Below are positions 35,820 to 44,684 of a DNA stretch of 64,000 nucleotides, in pieces (position 1 is the stretch's first letter; each line of letters starts with the position of its first letter). The notes below the pieces were generated by a model. The model was given only the letters and a program-made list of their open reading frames with translations. It searched no databases and was not told the origin of the DNA. The stretch lies in contig NZ_LSLK01000059.1 in the NCBI RefSeq assembly GCF_002257705.1, positions 372,001 through 436,000 on the forward strand, read 5' to 3'. Origin of the DNA: Sporomusa silvacetica DSM 10669 (GTDB taxonomy: Bacteria; Bacillota; Negativicutes; Sporomusales; Sporomusaceae). The position numbers and the translations under genes were made by a program.

Positions 35820-36740
35820 TTGACAACTCCAGCGACTGATTTAACGATATTAGAAAAATACTATGACATTGTACAGATCATTGACCCATTCGCAACGCCC
35901 CCTCTACCTCCTGCTGCTTCCAACAATCCCCAATGTCAGTGGGAATGTTATCACCTGGGAAACAGTGGCCTTGTTTGTAAAAATTGTGTCTCCTTACAAT
36001 CAATACAAGAGAAAGAAACCTTTATCAAAATTGAAGTGCGTAAAGGAAAATTCTATATGATTACCGCCATGCCGTTAGAGCTAGATGGGCGCACCGTAGC
36101 GCTGGAACTCATAAAATGCGTCAGTGAAAAGACAGTTGAAAGCTTTCTGCCTATGCCTGGCAAAGGCACCAACCTTTGCCGTTCTATCGCCAAACTCAAT
36201 GACCTGGCAATCAAAGATGCCTTAACCAACATTTTTAACCGAAGATATATTGACGAACAGCTTCCATTGGAAATTTCCCTTGCCAAACAGCACAACCTGC
36301 CTTTTTCCATTGTTATGGCCGATATTGATTATTTTAAGCAAATTAACGATCAATACGGACACTTGGTTGGTGATGAAGTACTGAAATTGTTTGCCACGCA
36401 ATTACAAAACAACATTCGCACAAGCAACGGCGATTGGATTGCCCGCTATGGCGGCGAAGAATTTCTGATTGTCTTAAGCAACTGTCCGGAGAGTCCGGCG
36501 TATAAAGTTACAGAAAAGTTCCGTAAAATCATTGATCAGACTCCCTTCACTACCTCGGCCGGCCAGCTTCATATTACTGCCAGTTTCGGCGTACATACTT
36601 TTTCCGGGCAGGAAAACGATCTGCGACAACTGTTTGATAAAGTTGACAGCCAGTTATATCACGCCAAACAAGCCGGACGAAACTGCACCGCATCAAAAAA
36701 CAGAACGAAATCCTGTCAGGTTTACTGTCAACAGCACTAA
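35820..36740 (+). CDS. Diguanylate cyclase with N-terminal Cys-rich PAS-like sensor
   Basis: 306 residues. The GGDEF domain (about 135-295) has DALTNIFNRRY and the active signature RYGGEEF, so it should make c-di-GMP. The RxxD inhibitory site is not in its normal place (TSNGD precedes the signature). The N-terminal part (15-120) has Cys39, Cys43, Cys53 and Cys56 in a C-x3-C-x9-C-x2-C pattern and resembles PAS-type sensors, possibly binding a metal, Fe-S cluster or redox cofactor. The start is TTG 35820 behind AGGAG with long spacing. It is the first gene after the sigma-54 promoter at 35734. Confidence 0.87.
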   Translation: MTTPATDLTILEKYYDIVQIIDPFATPPLPPAASNNPQCQWECYHLGNSGLVCKNCVSLQSIQEKETFIKIEVRKGKFYMITAMPLELDGRTVALELIKCVSEKTVESFLPMPGKGTNLCRSIAKLNDLAIKDALTNIFNRRYIDEQLPLEISLAKQHNLPFSIVMADIDYFKQINDQYGHLVGDEVLKLFATQLQNNIRTSNGDWIARYGGEEFLIVLSNCPESPAYKVTEKFRKIIDQTPFTTSAGQLHITASFGVHTFSGQENDLRQLFDKVDSQLYHAKQAGRNCTASKNRTKSCQVYCQQH

Positions 36741-36767
36741 TACTATTTATACGAGGAGGAACAACAA

Positions 36768-38459
36768 ATGAAACAACGTATGCCGATCGGCGCCCAACTG
36801 GGCGTACTTATGGGAACTGCCTTAGTACTTATGGTCACTCTACTGGGAATAGTCCTCTATGAATTTCAGGCAACCAGCAACAGTTATCAGAATATGCTGT
36901 CCGGTTCTATTATGCGAACTATGGCTCTACAAAATGCTCAGGATGACTTCCATGAAGGCTTGAGCAACATGCGCGGTTATGTTGCTTATAATGACGAAAA
37001 ATATGCAGCCGACACCATTACGCTGCTAAATCAAAGCTGTGAGGCGGTAAAGACATTTAACACCGCCGTGACAGCGGCAGAGAGTAAACAGGTAGGTGAA
37101 CAGCTGCAGTTGACTCTGCTCTCCTATATTGAGGATATTAAGCATTCCATTGCCCTAAAACAGAATCATGATGCCAGTTATGCCACCGTGTTGTCGGGAA
37201 CCCGGCAGAAAACTGAAACAGTCAACAAGCTGTTCAATGATGCCATGGCGACTCAGGACAAGGTTCTTAAGCAGCGAATCAGCCAACTCAATGAACGACA
37301 AGCTACCTTATTTAAAATGGTCATTGGTTCCAGCATCCTAGGCATCCTCGCTATTATTGCCCTTCTTATCTGGTATAGCCGTCAACTGTCCAACCGAATG
37401 GGCAATCTGCGCAGTGACCTCCTGGCACTCAGCCAACTGGACTTATCCGACAAAGACATTCATGCCACCCTTAACGATGAAATTGGCGATATGACCGCGG
37501 CGCTCATTACAATGAAGCAGGCACTGCAGGACATTGTCCGCTTGGTCAGAAACAATGCCGACATGCTGGCGGCTTCCAGTGAAGAACTGTCTTCATCGGT
37601 ACATGAGCAACTGCAAGTATCGGAAAGTATCGCCAAAGCCATTACCGATGTCGCCGAAGGAGCTGACCGAAATACCAATAATATCACGGAGATTTCTGCC
37701 GTTATCCAGGAGGTTAGCGCCGGAGCCGAGCAAATGAGCGCCAGTGCCTCCCAAGTTAACAGCATCACGCAGGATGCGGTCGGCGATGCCGATCAGGGGA
37801 TGCAGCTTATCAACAGACTTGTTACTCAAAACACCACTATCGAAAAATCAATGGCAGATATTACGCAAGTATCAGAATCACTAGTAAAACGCTCCGATGA
37901 TATCCAGCAAATTGTCACTACCATTCACACCATCGCCGGCCAGACCAACCTTCTGGCCCTGAACGCCGCTATTGAGGCAGCCAGAGCCGGCGAAGCCGGA
38001 CGAGGCTTTGCGGTGGTAGCCGAAGAAGTTCGCAAGCTGGCCGAGCAAAGTGGTGCCGCTACCAGCCATATTGAAAAAATCATTGCCCAAATGACCACCG
38101 ATATCCAATTTGCAGTAGATGTGGTTGCCAAGGCCAATACGGAAGTAGTGGCAGGCAAGATGGCGACTGATGAAACTCAGCAGGGTTTCCAGGCTATCAT
38201 TAGCAAGTTGGATCAAGTAAAAACCGGTATAGAACAGATTAGCTATGCGGTGGAAGAAACGGCTCATGGTATGCAGTCTGTGGTCAACAATGTCCAAAAT
38301 ATTAGTGCGGTAGCAGAGGAAACCAGTGCCAGCACCCAGACAGTAGCGGCATCAGCAGAAGAACAAAGCGCCAGTCTCCATGAAGTGAGCTCCAGCTCCG
38401 AATCCATGGCTAAAATGGCTACCGAACTCAATGAAGTCACCGCAAGATTCAAAATGTAA
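36768..38459 (+). CDS. Membrane chemoreceptor with a four-helix ligand domain
   Basis: 563 residues. Membrane segments near 10-32 and 185-207 bracket an all-helical sensor of about 150 residues, like the 4HB/TarH type. A HAMP linker and a long signalling domain follow, with NLLALNAAIEAARAGEAGRGFAVVAEEVRKLAEQS. The ATG at 36768 follows GAGGAGG. It sits between a cyclase and lactate racemase genes, probably in one transcript, so lactate or its signal is a guess for the ligand. Confidence 0.9.
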   Translation: MKQRMPIGAQLGVLMGTALVLMVTLLGIVLYEFQATSNSYQNMLSGSIMRTMALQNAQDDFHEGLSNMRGYVAYNDEKYAADTITLLNQSCEAVKTFNTAVTAAESKQVGEQLQLTLLSYIEDIKHSIALKQNHDASYATVLSGTRQKTETVNKLFNDAMATQDKVLKQRISQLNERQATLFKMVIGSSILGILAIIALLIWYSRQLSNRMGNLRSDLLALSQLDLSDKDIHATLNDEIGDMTAALITMKQALQDIVRLVRNNADMLAASSEELSSSVHEQLQVSESIAKAITDVAEGADRNTNNITEISAVIQEVSAGAEQMSASASQVNSITQDAVGDADQGMQLINRLVTQNTTIEKSMADITQVSESLVKRSDDIQQIVTTIHTIAGQTNLLALNAAIEAARAGEAGRGFAVVAEEVRKLAEQSGAATSHIEKIIAQMTTDIQFAVDVVAKANTEVVAGKMATDETQQGFQAIISKLDQVKTGIEQISYAVEETAHGMQSVVNNVQNISAVAEETSASTQTVAASAEEQSASLHEVSSSSESMAKMATELNEVTARFKM

Positions 38460-38519
38460 TCCCTACCCAGCAGGAAAAATGTCGTATAAGCTAGTATATA
38501 AGTAGTTGGAGGGATGAAC

Positions 38520-39812
38520 ATGCAAAAAGAATTCGTATTTGGTTTTGGAGAGAAAGAAGTAGCAATCACTCTACCAGAAGATCAAATTCTTCATATTGTT
38601 GAAGGTAAGGCCGTCGAAGCCATTACCGATGTACCTGCAGCCATAAAAGCGGCATTACGTAACCCGATTGACTCACCACCATTACAAGAAGTAGTCAAGG
38701 CCGGTGATAAGGTTGCTATCATTGCCAGCGATATTACCCGTAGGATCTCATATCCTGAATTTCTGCCAACGCTCTTAAATGAACTGAACGGTGCCGGCAT
38801 CCCGGACAACGACATTACGATAGTCGTCAGCCTTGGTTCCCACCGCAAACATACCGCCCAGGAGAATATTGCGGTCTATGGCCAGGAAGCAGTAAGCCGT
38901 GTTCACCTTGTTCAAAGCTATGCTCCCACTACCGAAGACTTTGTCTATGTAGGCAAAACCTCGCGCGGTGTGGAAACTTATCTTAACAAACATATTGTTG
39001 CTGCCGACAAGGTCATCATGACCGGCGGCATTATCTACCACTCCATGGCCGGCTTCGCCGGCGGCCGTAAAGCTATTATGCCAGGCGTTGCCGGATACTC
39101 CACCATCCAAGGCAATCACAGCTTTTGCCTGCATGATGTTACCGGTCAGGGTATTAACCCCAACTGCATGGCCGGTAAGCTGGATGGCAACAACATGCAT
39201 GCCGATATGATGGAAATGGCCTCCATGCTTAAGCAGACCTTTCTCTTTAATGCCATCTTTACACCAGAAGGTAAATTTGCCCGTTTTGTCGCCGGTCATT
39301 GGCATACTGCCTGGCTTGAGGGCTGCAAAACGGTAGAAGAAATCTTCGGCGTACCCATCACCGCCAAAGCTGACTTGGTGATCGCCTCTGCTGGTGGCTT
39401 TCCGAAAGACATTAATCTTTATCAAGCCACCAAAACCACCGAAAACGCCTTTATGGCCGTTAAAGACGATGGTGTCATCATTGCGCTGTTAGAGTGCCGC
39501 GATATTATGGAACCACCTGATTTCAGTGGCTGGTTCAACTATAAATCACTCTATGACCGTGAAATAGCCTTGCGCAAAGCCTTTACCGTCCCTGGGTTCA
39601 TTGCCCTCAAAACCGGTTTGTTTGCCAAAAAAGTACCTCACATTATTGTTACACTCCCCCAAAACAAAGAATTCATCGAAAAGGCCGGCCTAATTGCCGT
39701 TACCACCCTGGAAGAAGCTATGGCAATTGCCGAACAAAAACTTGGCCGTACAAACTACACGATTACCCTTATGCCACACGGCGCTAACACTGTACCACTG
39801 CTGCAGGAATAG
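38520..39812 (+). CDS. larA: Nickel-pincer lactate racemase (LarA family)
   Basis: 430 residues from ATG 38520, which has the better spacing from GGAGGG; a second ATG lies six bases upstream. Counting from 38520, His108 (GSHRKHT), His174 (YHSMAG), Lys184 (GGRKAIMPG) and His200 (QGNHSF) fall at the same numbers as the catalytic and nickel-pincer residues of Lactobacillus plantarum LarA. It should racemise D- and L-lactate or a related hydroxyacid. The cofactor genes larB, larC and larE are not in the window. It is followed by a terminator and, convergently, lutCBA. Confidence 0.9.
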   Translation: MQKEFVFGFGEKEVAITLPEDQILHIVEGKAVEAITDVPAAIKAALRNPIDSPPLQEVVKAGDKVAIIASDITRRISYPEFLPTLLNELNGAGIPDNDITIVVSLGSHRKHTAQENIAVYGQEAVSRVHLVQSYAPTTEDFVYVGKTSRGVETYLNKHIVAADKVIMTGGIIYHSMAGFAGGRKAIMPGVAGYSTIQGNHSFCLHDVTGQGINPNCMAGKLDGNNMHADMMEMASMLKQTFLFNAIFTPEGKFARFVAGHWHTAWLEGCKTVEEIFGVPITAKADLVIASAGGFPKDINLYQATKTTENAFMAVKDDGVIIALLECRDIMEPPDFSGWFNYKSLYDREIALRKAFTVPGFIALKTGLFAKKVPHIIVTLPQNKEFIEKAGLIAVTTLEEAMAIAEQKLGRTNYTITLMPHGANTVPLLQE

Positions 39813-39826
39813 CCTCTTAAGAGATA

Positions 39827-39868
39827 CAGCCAGAACCCAGAGCATTACTATGGGTTCTGGCTGCTTTT
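39827..39868 (+). terminator. Terminator after larA
   Basis: Arms CAGCCAGAACCCA / TGGGTTCTGGCTG with an 11-base loop followed by CTTTTATTTT. Confidence 0.85.
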
Positions 39869-39887
39869 ATTTTCTGAATATGTAGCT

Positions 39888-40595
39888 TCAATTATCGATG
39901 ACCACAGCCCACATACGAAATGGGCCATGCACCCCTATTGATAGATCCATCTCAATGTCCGAGGTGCGACTGGGTCCTGTGATAAAATCAACGGCTGACG
40001 GCAACTGTCCCTGTCCGCGCCGTTCAATAAGGTGCCTCATTACCGTAGACATAGTCGGCACAATATCTGACTTGTGCATGACTGCAATATGGGTAGGCGG
40101 CAGTAAACTCACAGAACGTCCGGTATTGGCTCCATTAAACAAAGCCACTGTCCCGGTGTAGCCAATAGCATAGTTAACCCAGGTGATACCGGCATCAGCC
40201 TGTTCTGCAATTTCGATTAGTTCCTGCCGGGACTTGTCACTATTCCAAAACTCAGTTTTTACACCCAAGCGGGAAAATTCTATCTGCCTACGTAACTCAG
40301 GGTGATCCCACACAATAGCAATTTTGGCATTTAGCACCTTGAGCCACAACTTTATCTGATTAGTAGCCTCTGCCCCATTGTTAACGATGGCCACTTTGCC
40401 AGTTAGCGCTTCCAGGTTGGCCTTAAATAGTTTAAGCGGCTGCTCCGCTTCAAACTTCTGCTTCCGCCAAAATGCCGGCGGGCCAATTTCTTTTCGGTTA
40501 GGGGGTACTGTAAGTACTTTATCCCTCCCCAAGGCCTTGGCTACCGTTTGCAAAAACATAGTTTCCTGTGCAATATCTTCCTGAATATTTTTCAT
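39888..40595 (-). CDS. lutC: Lactate utilisation protein C (LUD domain)
   Basis: 235 residues with one LUD domain: VAIVNNGAEATNQIKLWL, then AGITWVNYAIGYTGTVALFNGANTGRSVSLLPPTHI. LutC is a subunit of the LutABC iron-sulphur complex that oxidises L-lactate to pyruvate. It is the last gene of lutABC, eight bases after lutB. Confidence 0.9.
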   Translation of the reverse strand: MKNIQEDIAQETMFLQTVAKALGRDKVLTVPPNRKEIGPPAFWRKQKFEAEQPLKLFKANLEALTGKVAIVNNGAEATNQIKLWLKVLNAKIAIVWDHPELRRQIEFSRLGVKTEFWNSDKSRQELIEIAEQADAGITWVNYAIGYTGTVALFNGANTGRSVSLLPPTHIAVMHKSDIVPTMSTVMRHLIERRGQGQLPSAVDFITGPSRTSDIEMDLSIGVHGPFRMWAVVIDN

Positions 40596-40603
40596 ATGCT
40601 CAC

Positions 40604-42016
40604 CTATTTCTTACTTTTTTCCCATCGCTCGCGGAAAGTTGTATCTGCAGCTGCCCGCATATAACGTGAATTAGTCCAATTGGCAAGCAGCGGTAATTTA
40701 GCAGTAATATAGCCGTTATGGACTAAAGGCTTTTGCCCTAGTGACGCGACTTTCATGGCAAATTTATAGGTACTAGGCAATTTGAAAAACTGCTTCCACA
40801 TCCCAAAAGCAAACTTTTCAACACCTTGGCTATAACCGTCACTCACCCGCCGCTGCCGTAGCTTGAACAACAAATCCTGTAACGGAATCTTGGTTGGACA
40901 AGCACTTGTACAGGCAGCGCACAAGGTTGAAGCATATGGCAGTTCGCCCCAAAAGTCGATATCATCTTCTAATAACGGGGTAATAACCGATCCTATTGGA
41001 CCGCCATAGACTGACCCATACGCATGCCCACCGATTTGACGGTATACAGGACACACATTAAAGCAGGCACCACAGCGAATACAAGTAAGCGCCTGACGGT
41101 ATTCTTCATCTGCCAATATACGTGAACGGCCATTATCAACAATTACCAGATGGAATTTCTCACAGCCATCAATATCGCCTGGCTGCCGCGAGCCATTAAT
41201 AACCGAAACATAGCTGGTAAGCTTCTGCCCAGTAGCATTGCGTGGCAACATAGATAAGACAGTTTCCAGATCCTCAAGGGTCGGGACAACCCGTTCCATA
41301 CCCATAACACTAATGACAACCCTCGGCAAGGTTGTTGTTAACCTGGCATTTCCTTCATTGGTAACAAGCGTAATAGAACCAGTTTCGGCAACGGCAAAAT
41401 TACAGCCTGTAATGCCAACATCGGCGCTGATAAACTTGTTGCGCAAAATTTTACGGGCAAAGGCGGTAAGCGCAGGTGTATCGGATTCAACCTTTTTACC
41501 AGCTGCCTTAGAAAATAGTTCAGCAATCTGGTTTCGGTTTTTGTGGATGGCAGGAACAATAATATGGGAGGGTGTTTCTCCTGCCAGCTGCAGAATATAT
41601 TCTGCCAGATCGCTTTCGATTACCTCCATACCAACTGCCTCAAGCGCTGTGTTAAGATGTATTTCCTCAGTCACCATGGACTTGGATTTAACAATTTTCT
41701 TAGCATTGTACTGCTTACACAAGCCGGCAATAATCTTACAAGCCGCTTCAGAGTTTGGAGCAAAGTGAACCTTTCCACCTGCTTTCTTCACATTATCTGT
41801 TAACAACTTCAGATAATAGTCAAGATGATTGACAGTGTGCTGCCTGATCAGCTTGGTCTGCTCCCGCCATTCCTCCCAATGGGGAAGTTCACAGGCAGCT
41901 TTATCTTTGTTTGCGCTCAAACGATCTACCGCTTTGCGGACAGCTCGCCGCATCTGGTCATCTTTTAAGGCTTTGACCGCTCTGTCGCGCAGGTGAAAGG
42001 CTGGTCTTTCACTCAC
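40604..42016 (-). CDS. lutB: Lactate utilisation iron-sulphur protein B
   Basis: 470 residues. An N-terminal LUD domain, then two [4Fe-4S] motifs: CIRCGACFNVCPVY near 310 and CAACTSACPTKIP near 365, and a C-terminal DUF3390-like tail. It is the electron-transfer subunit of the L-lactate-oxidising complex. The start overlaps the lutA stop by four bases (ATGA). Confidence 0.93.
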   Translation of the reverse strand: MSERPAFHLRDRAVKALKDDQMRRAVRKAVDRLSANKDKAACELPHWEEWREQTKLIRQHTVNHLDYYLKLLTDNVKKAGGKVHFAPNSEAACKIIAGLCKQYNAKKIVKSKSMVTEEIHLNTALEAVGMEVIESDLAEYILQLAGETPSHIIVPAIHKNRNQIAELFSKAAGKKVESDTPALTAFARKILRNKFISADVGITGCNFAVAETGSITLVTNEGNARLTTTLPRVVISVMGMERVVPTLEDLETVLSMLPRNATGQKLTSYVSVINGSRQPGDIDGCEKFHLVIVDNGRSRILADEEYRQALTCIRCGACFNVCPVYRQIGGHAYGSVYGGPIGSVITPLLEDDIDFWGELPYASTLCAACTSACPTKIPLQDLLFKLRQRRVSDGYSQGVEKFAFGMWKQFFKLPSTYKFAMKVASLGQKPLVHNGYITAKLPLLANWTNSRYMRAAADTTFRERWEKSKK

Positions 42017-42741
42017 ATTCTCATCCCCTCATCTAACAATTCGGCTACATGCATGACCCGCACGTTAGTTTTTTGCTTTTTTAATCTGCCGTCAATGTTC
42101 AGCAGACAGCTTAAATCAACACCAACAAGAACATCGGCCTTGGTTTCCAGGATATTTCTGGCCTTTGCATCCACCATGGCTTCTGAAATTTCTGGCAGCT
42201 TCACTGAGAATGTTCCCCCAAAACCGCAGCAAGCTTCTTCATGCGGCAAAGGTATATAATCAATTTCTTTTACGTTGGTGAGCAATGTACGAACATATTG
42301 GTCTGTATTTAAAAATCTGCGAGCATGACAGCTGGAATGATAGGTTACCCTGTGAGGAAAACGAGCTCCCAAATCCTCTTTCTTTAAAACCTTGACCACA
42401 AATTCACTAAATTCAAAGAGTTTAGCACTCAACTCTTTGGCCTGACGATACTTCTCAGGATCCTTCTCAAATAGGATCGGATAATACTCCTTAACCGCCG
42501 TAATACACGAGCCAGCTGGCGCAACCACGTACTGGCTGTTCGCGAAGGCGGTAAGCATGGTCTCAGCAACTGGCCGAGCATCCTCCCAGTAGCCGCTGCT
42601 AAGAGCTGGCTGACCGCAACAAGTCTGCTCAGGCGGAAAATCTAATGTTACGCCTAGTTTTTCCAGAACCCGTACCATAGCTTCACCAACCTGGGGAAAC
42701 ATACTATCACAAATGCAAGTAATAAATATGGATGCTTTCAT
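42013..42741 (-). CDS. lutA: Lactate utilisation protein A (cysteine-rich domain protein)
   Basis: About 242 residues with two CCG-type cysteine-rich domains: TCCGQPALSSGYW near 45 and EEACCGFGGTFSVKLPEIS near 175. ATG 42741 is preferred because the conserved N-terminus MKASIFITCICDSMFP begins there and AGGTCACATG lies upstream. First gene of lutABC, divergent from the lactate permease gene. Confidence 0.92.
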   Translation of the reverse strand: MKASIFITCICDSMFPQVGEAMVRVLEKLGVTLDFPPEQTCCGQPALSSGYWEDARPVAETMLTAFANSQYVVAPAGSCITAVKEYYPILFEKDPEKYRQAKELSAKLFEFSEFVVKVLKKEDLGARFPHRVTYHSSCHARRFLNTDQYVRTLLTNVKEIDYIPLPHEEACCGFGGTFSVKLPEISEAMVDAKARNILETKADVLVGVDLSCLLNIDGRLKKQKTNVRVMHVAELLDEGMRM

Positions 42742-42760
42742 CACATGTGACCTCCACAAA

Positions 42761-42864
42761 TATAAGAAAAGACTTGGCTTGTGCCAAGTCCCTCAGGACG
42801 CCGGCAGAAGCCTTAGTCGTTCTTATGTCAACAGAATTTAGTTATAAATTCTGGTAGACTAAAG
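42761..42864 (+). repeat. Modular intergenic repeat, copy 5 (short form, tail C1)
   Basis: Head GACTTGGCTTGTGCCAAGTC, AGGACGCCGGCAGAAGCC, tail C1. It occupies the space between the divergent lutA and lactate permease genes, where promoters for both would be expected. Confidence 0.87.
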
Positions 42865-42977
42865 TAAGACTTATTCTAGCTTGTGCACTGTATCCAGGAT
42901 TATCCTGAGTTTTTTCCCTCCTGCTGGCGAATAATAGAAGAGAACCATTTGAAGAGCTCAGGGGGGTAACTATTATT

Positions 42978-44609
42978 ATGACATGGACACAAGAATATGT
43001 GCCGTTAGGCAGTATCGCATTATCCGCATTAGCCGCAGCCATCCCGATGATTATAATTTTCTACTTATTGGCTATTCGCCGCTCACCTGGACAAGTTGCG
43101 GGGATTTCTGCACTGATAGCCGCTTTTTTGGTAGCCGTGCTTGTCTACAAAATGCCCTTGAACATTGCTTTTCTAGCGGCTCTGATGGGTATAGCTTATG
43201 GTGTTTTTCCTATATTTTGGATAGTATTGACCGCCATCTTCATTTATAACATGACTGTTGAAACAGGTAAATTCGATGTAATCAAAAATTCTATTGCCAC
43301 AATTACCGATGATCGCCGCCTGCAAGCACTACTGATTGCCTTTGCCTTCGGCGCGTTTTTAGAGGGCGCAGCCGGTTTTGGCACTCCAGTAGCCATTTCT
43401 GCCGGCATGCTCGTTGGACTGGGCTTTAACCCGTTATACGCCGCTGGCCTTTGCCTTATCGCCAATACCGCACCAGTTGCCTTTGGCGGCATTGGTATTC
43501 CGATCATCGTAGCCGGACAGGTTACAGGCATAGATACTATGAAGATAAGCCAGATGGTTGGACGGCAACTGCCTTTTATTTCGGTTTTCATCCCCATTTG
43601 GCTGGTAGTACTTATGTCTGGTTGGAAGGCGACTAAAGAAGTATTGCCTGCCTGCTTGGTGGCTGGCATCTCCTTTGCTGTCGTACAGTTCTTCTCTGCC
43701 AATTATCTTGGCCCTGAACTTCCAGATATTCTCTCCTCACTTGCATCCATTTTTTCACTAACCTTCTTTCTGCAGATATGGAAACCAGCCTCCATCTGGC
43801 GATTTCCTGGTGAGCAGGCTGGAAAATCAAAAACATCCGTCTTACCAACCTATTCCACAACAGAGCTTGTTACCGCCTGGGGCCCTTTTATCATTTTGAC
43901 TGTTATGGTTATTCTATGGGGACTGAAACCTATTAAGGCGGTATTGGATATGCCTACCCTATCAATTTATGTACCCGGCTTACACAATCTAGTTACGCAG
44001 GTTGCACCTATCGCCAAAGCACCTACTGCCATGACCGCAGTATACAAAATAAATTGGCTAAGCGCTGCTGGCACAGCACTATTTATTGCCAGCATACTAT
44101 CAGCTATGATACTAGGTGTAGGACCGGGACAGTTCTTCCGCATTCTTGGCAAAACCTTTAGCCAACTAACCAAACCATTGATTACCATTCCTGCGGTACT
44201 CGGTCTGGCCTATATCATGAATTACTCAGGCATGAGTTCAAGTCTGGGGCTCTTTCTGGCAGGATCAGGAGCATTTTTTCCCTTTTTCTCTGCCTGGCTT
44301 GGTTGGTTGGGAGTATTTCTTACCGGATCAGATACATCAGCCAATGCCCTGTTTGGTAATCTTCAATCAGTCACTGCCCAACAGGTAGGCGTTGACCCTA
44401 CTTTGACCGTGGCAGCCAACTCTTCCGGTGGTGTTACCGGTAAAATGATTTCACCGCAAAGTATTGCCGTAGCCACTGCCGCTACCGGTCTTGTCGGTAA
44501 AGAAGGGGATTTGTTCAGCTTTACTGTCATGCATTCTATCATCTTGGCTATCCTTGTAGGAATCATGACCTATCTGCAAGCTTATGCCCTATCCTGGATG
44601 ATTCCGTAA
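42978..44609 (+). CDS. L-lactate permease (LctP family)
   Basis: 543 residues with 12-14 hydrophobic segments. GAFLEGAAGFGTPVAISAGMLVGLGF and the late LTGSDTSANALFGNLQ are LctP signatures. It would import lactate with protons. The start ATG follows GGGGGG. It is transcribed divergently from lutABC and followed by a terminator. Confidence 0.93.
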   Translation: MTWTQEYVPLGSIALSALAAAIPMIIIFYLLAIRRSPGQVAGISALIAAFLVAVLVYKMPLNIAFLAALMGIAYGVFPIFWIVLTAIFIYNMTVETGKFDVIKNSIATITDDRRLQALLIAFAFGAFLEGAAGFGTPVAISAGMLVGLGFNPLYAAGLCLIANTAPVAFGGIGIPIIVAGQVTGIDTMKISQMVGRQLPFISVFIPIWLVVLMSGWKATKEVLPACLVAGISFAVVQFFSANYLGPELPDILSSLASIFSLTFFLQIWKPASIWRFPGEQAGKSKTSVLPTYSTTELVTAWGPFIILTVMVILWGLKPIKAVLDMPTLSIYVPGLHNLVTQVAPIAKAPTAMTAVYKINWLSAAGTALFIASILSAMILGVGPGQFFRILGKTFSQLTKPLITIPAVLGLAYIMNYSGMSSSLGLFLAGSGAFFPFFSAWLGWLGVFLTGSDTSANALFGNLQSVTAQQVGVDPTLTVAANSSGGVTGKMISPQSIAVATAATGLVGKEGDLFSFTVMHSIILAILVGIMTYLQAYALSWMIP

Positions 44610-44625
44610 CAATCGCAAAGTAGAA

Positions 44626-44670
44626 AAAAGTAGATCTGCCCTACTGCTTAGGCCAGATCTACTTTTTGTT
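44626..44670 (+). terminator. Terminator after the lactate permease gene
   Basis: Stem AAAAAGTAGATCTG / CAGATCTACTTTTT; symmetric, so it may also serve the convergent receptor gene. Confidence 0.82.
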
Positions 44671-44684
44671 AATTCAAGGTGTTG

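Noticed and set aside
38775..39425. 216-codon open frame antisense to larA
   Set aside because: It lies wholly inside larA, whose catalytic residues are conserved. It has no ribosome site and the translation resembles no family I know.
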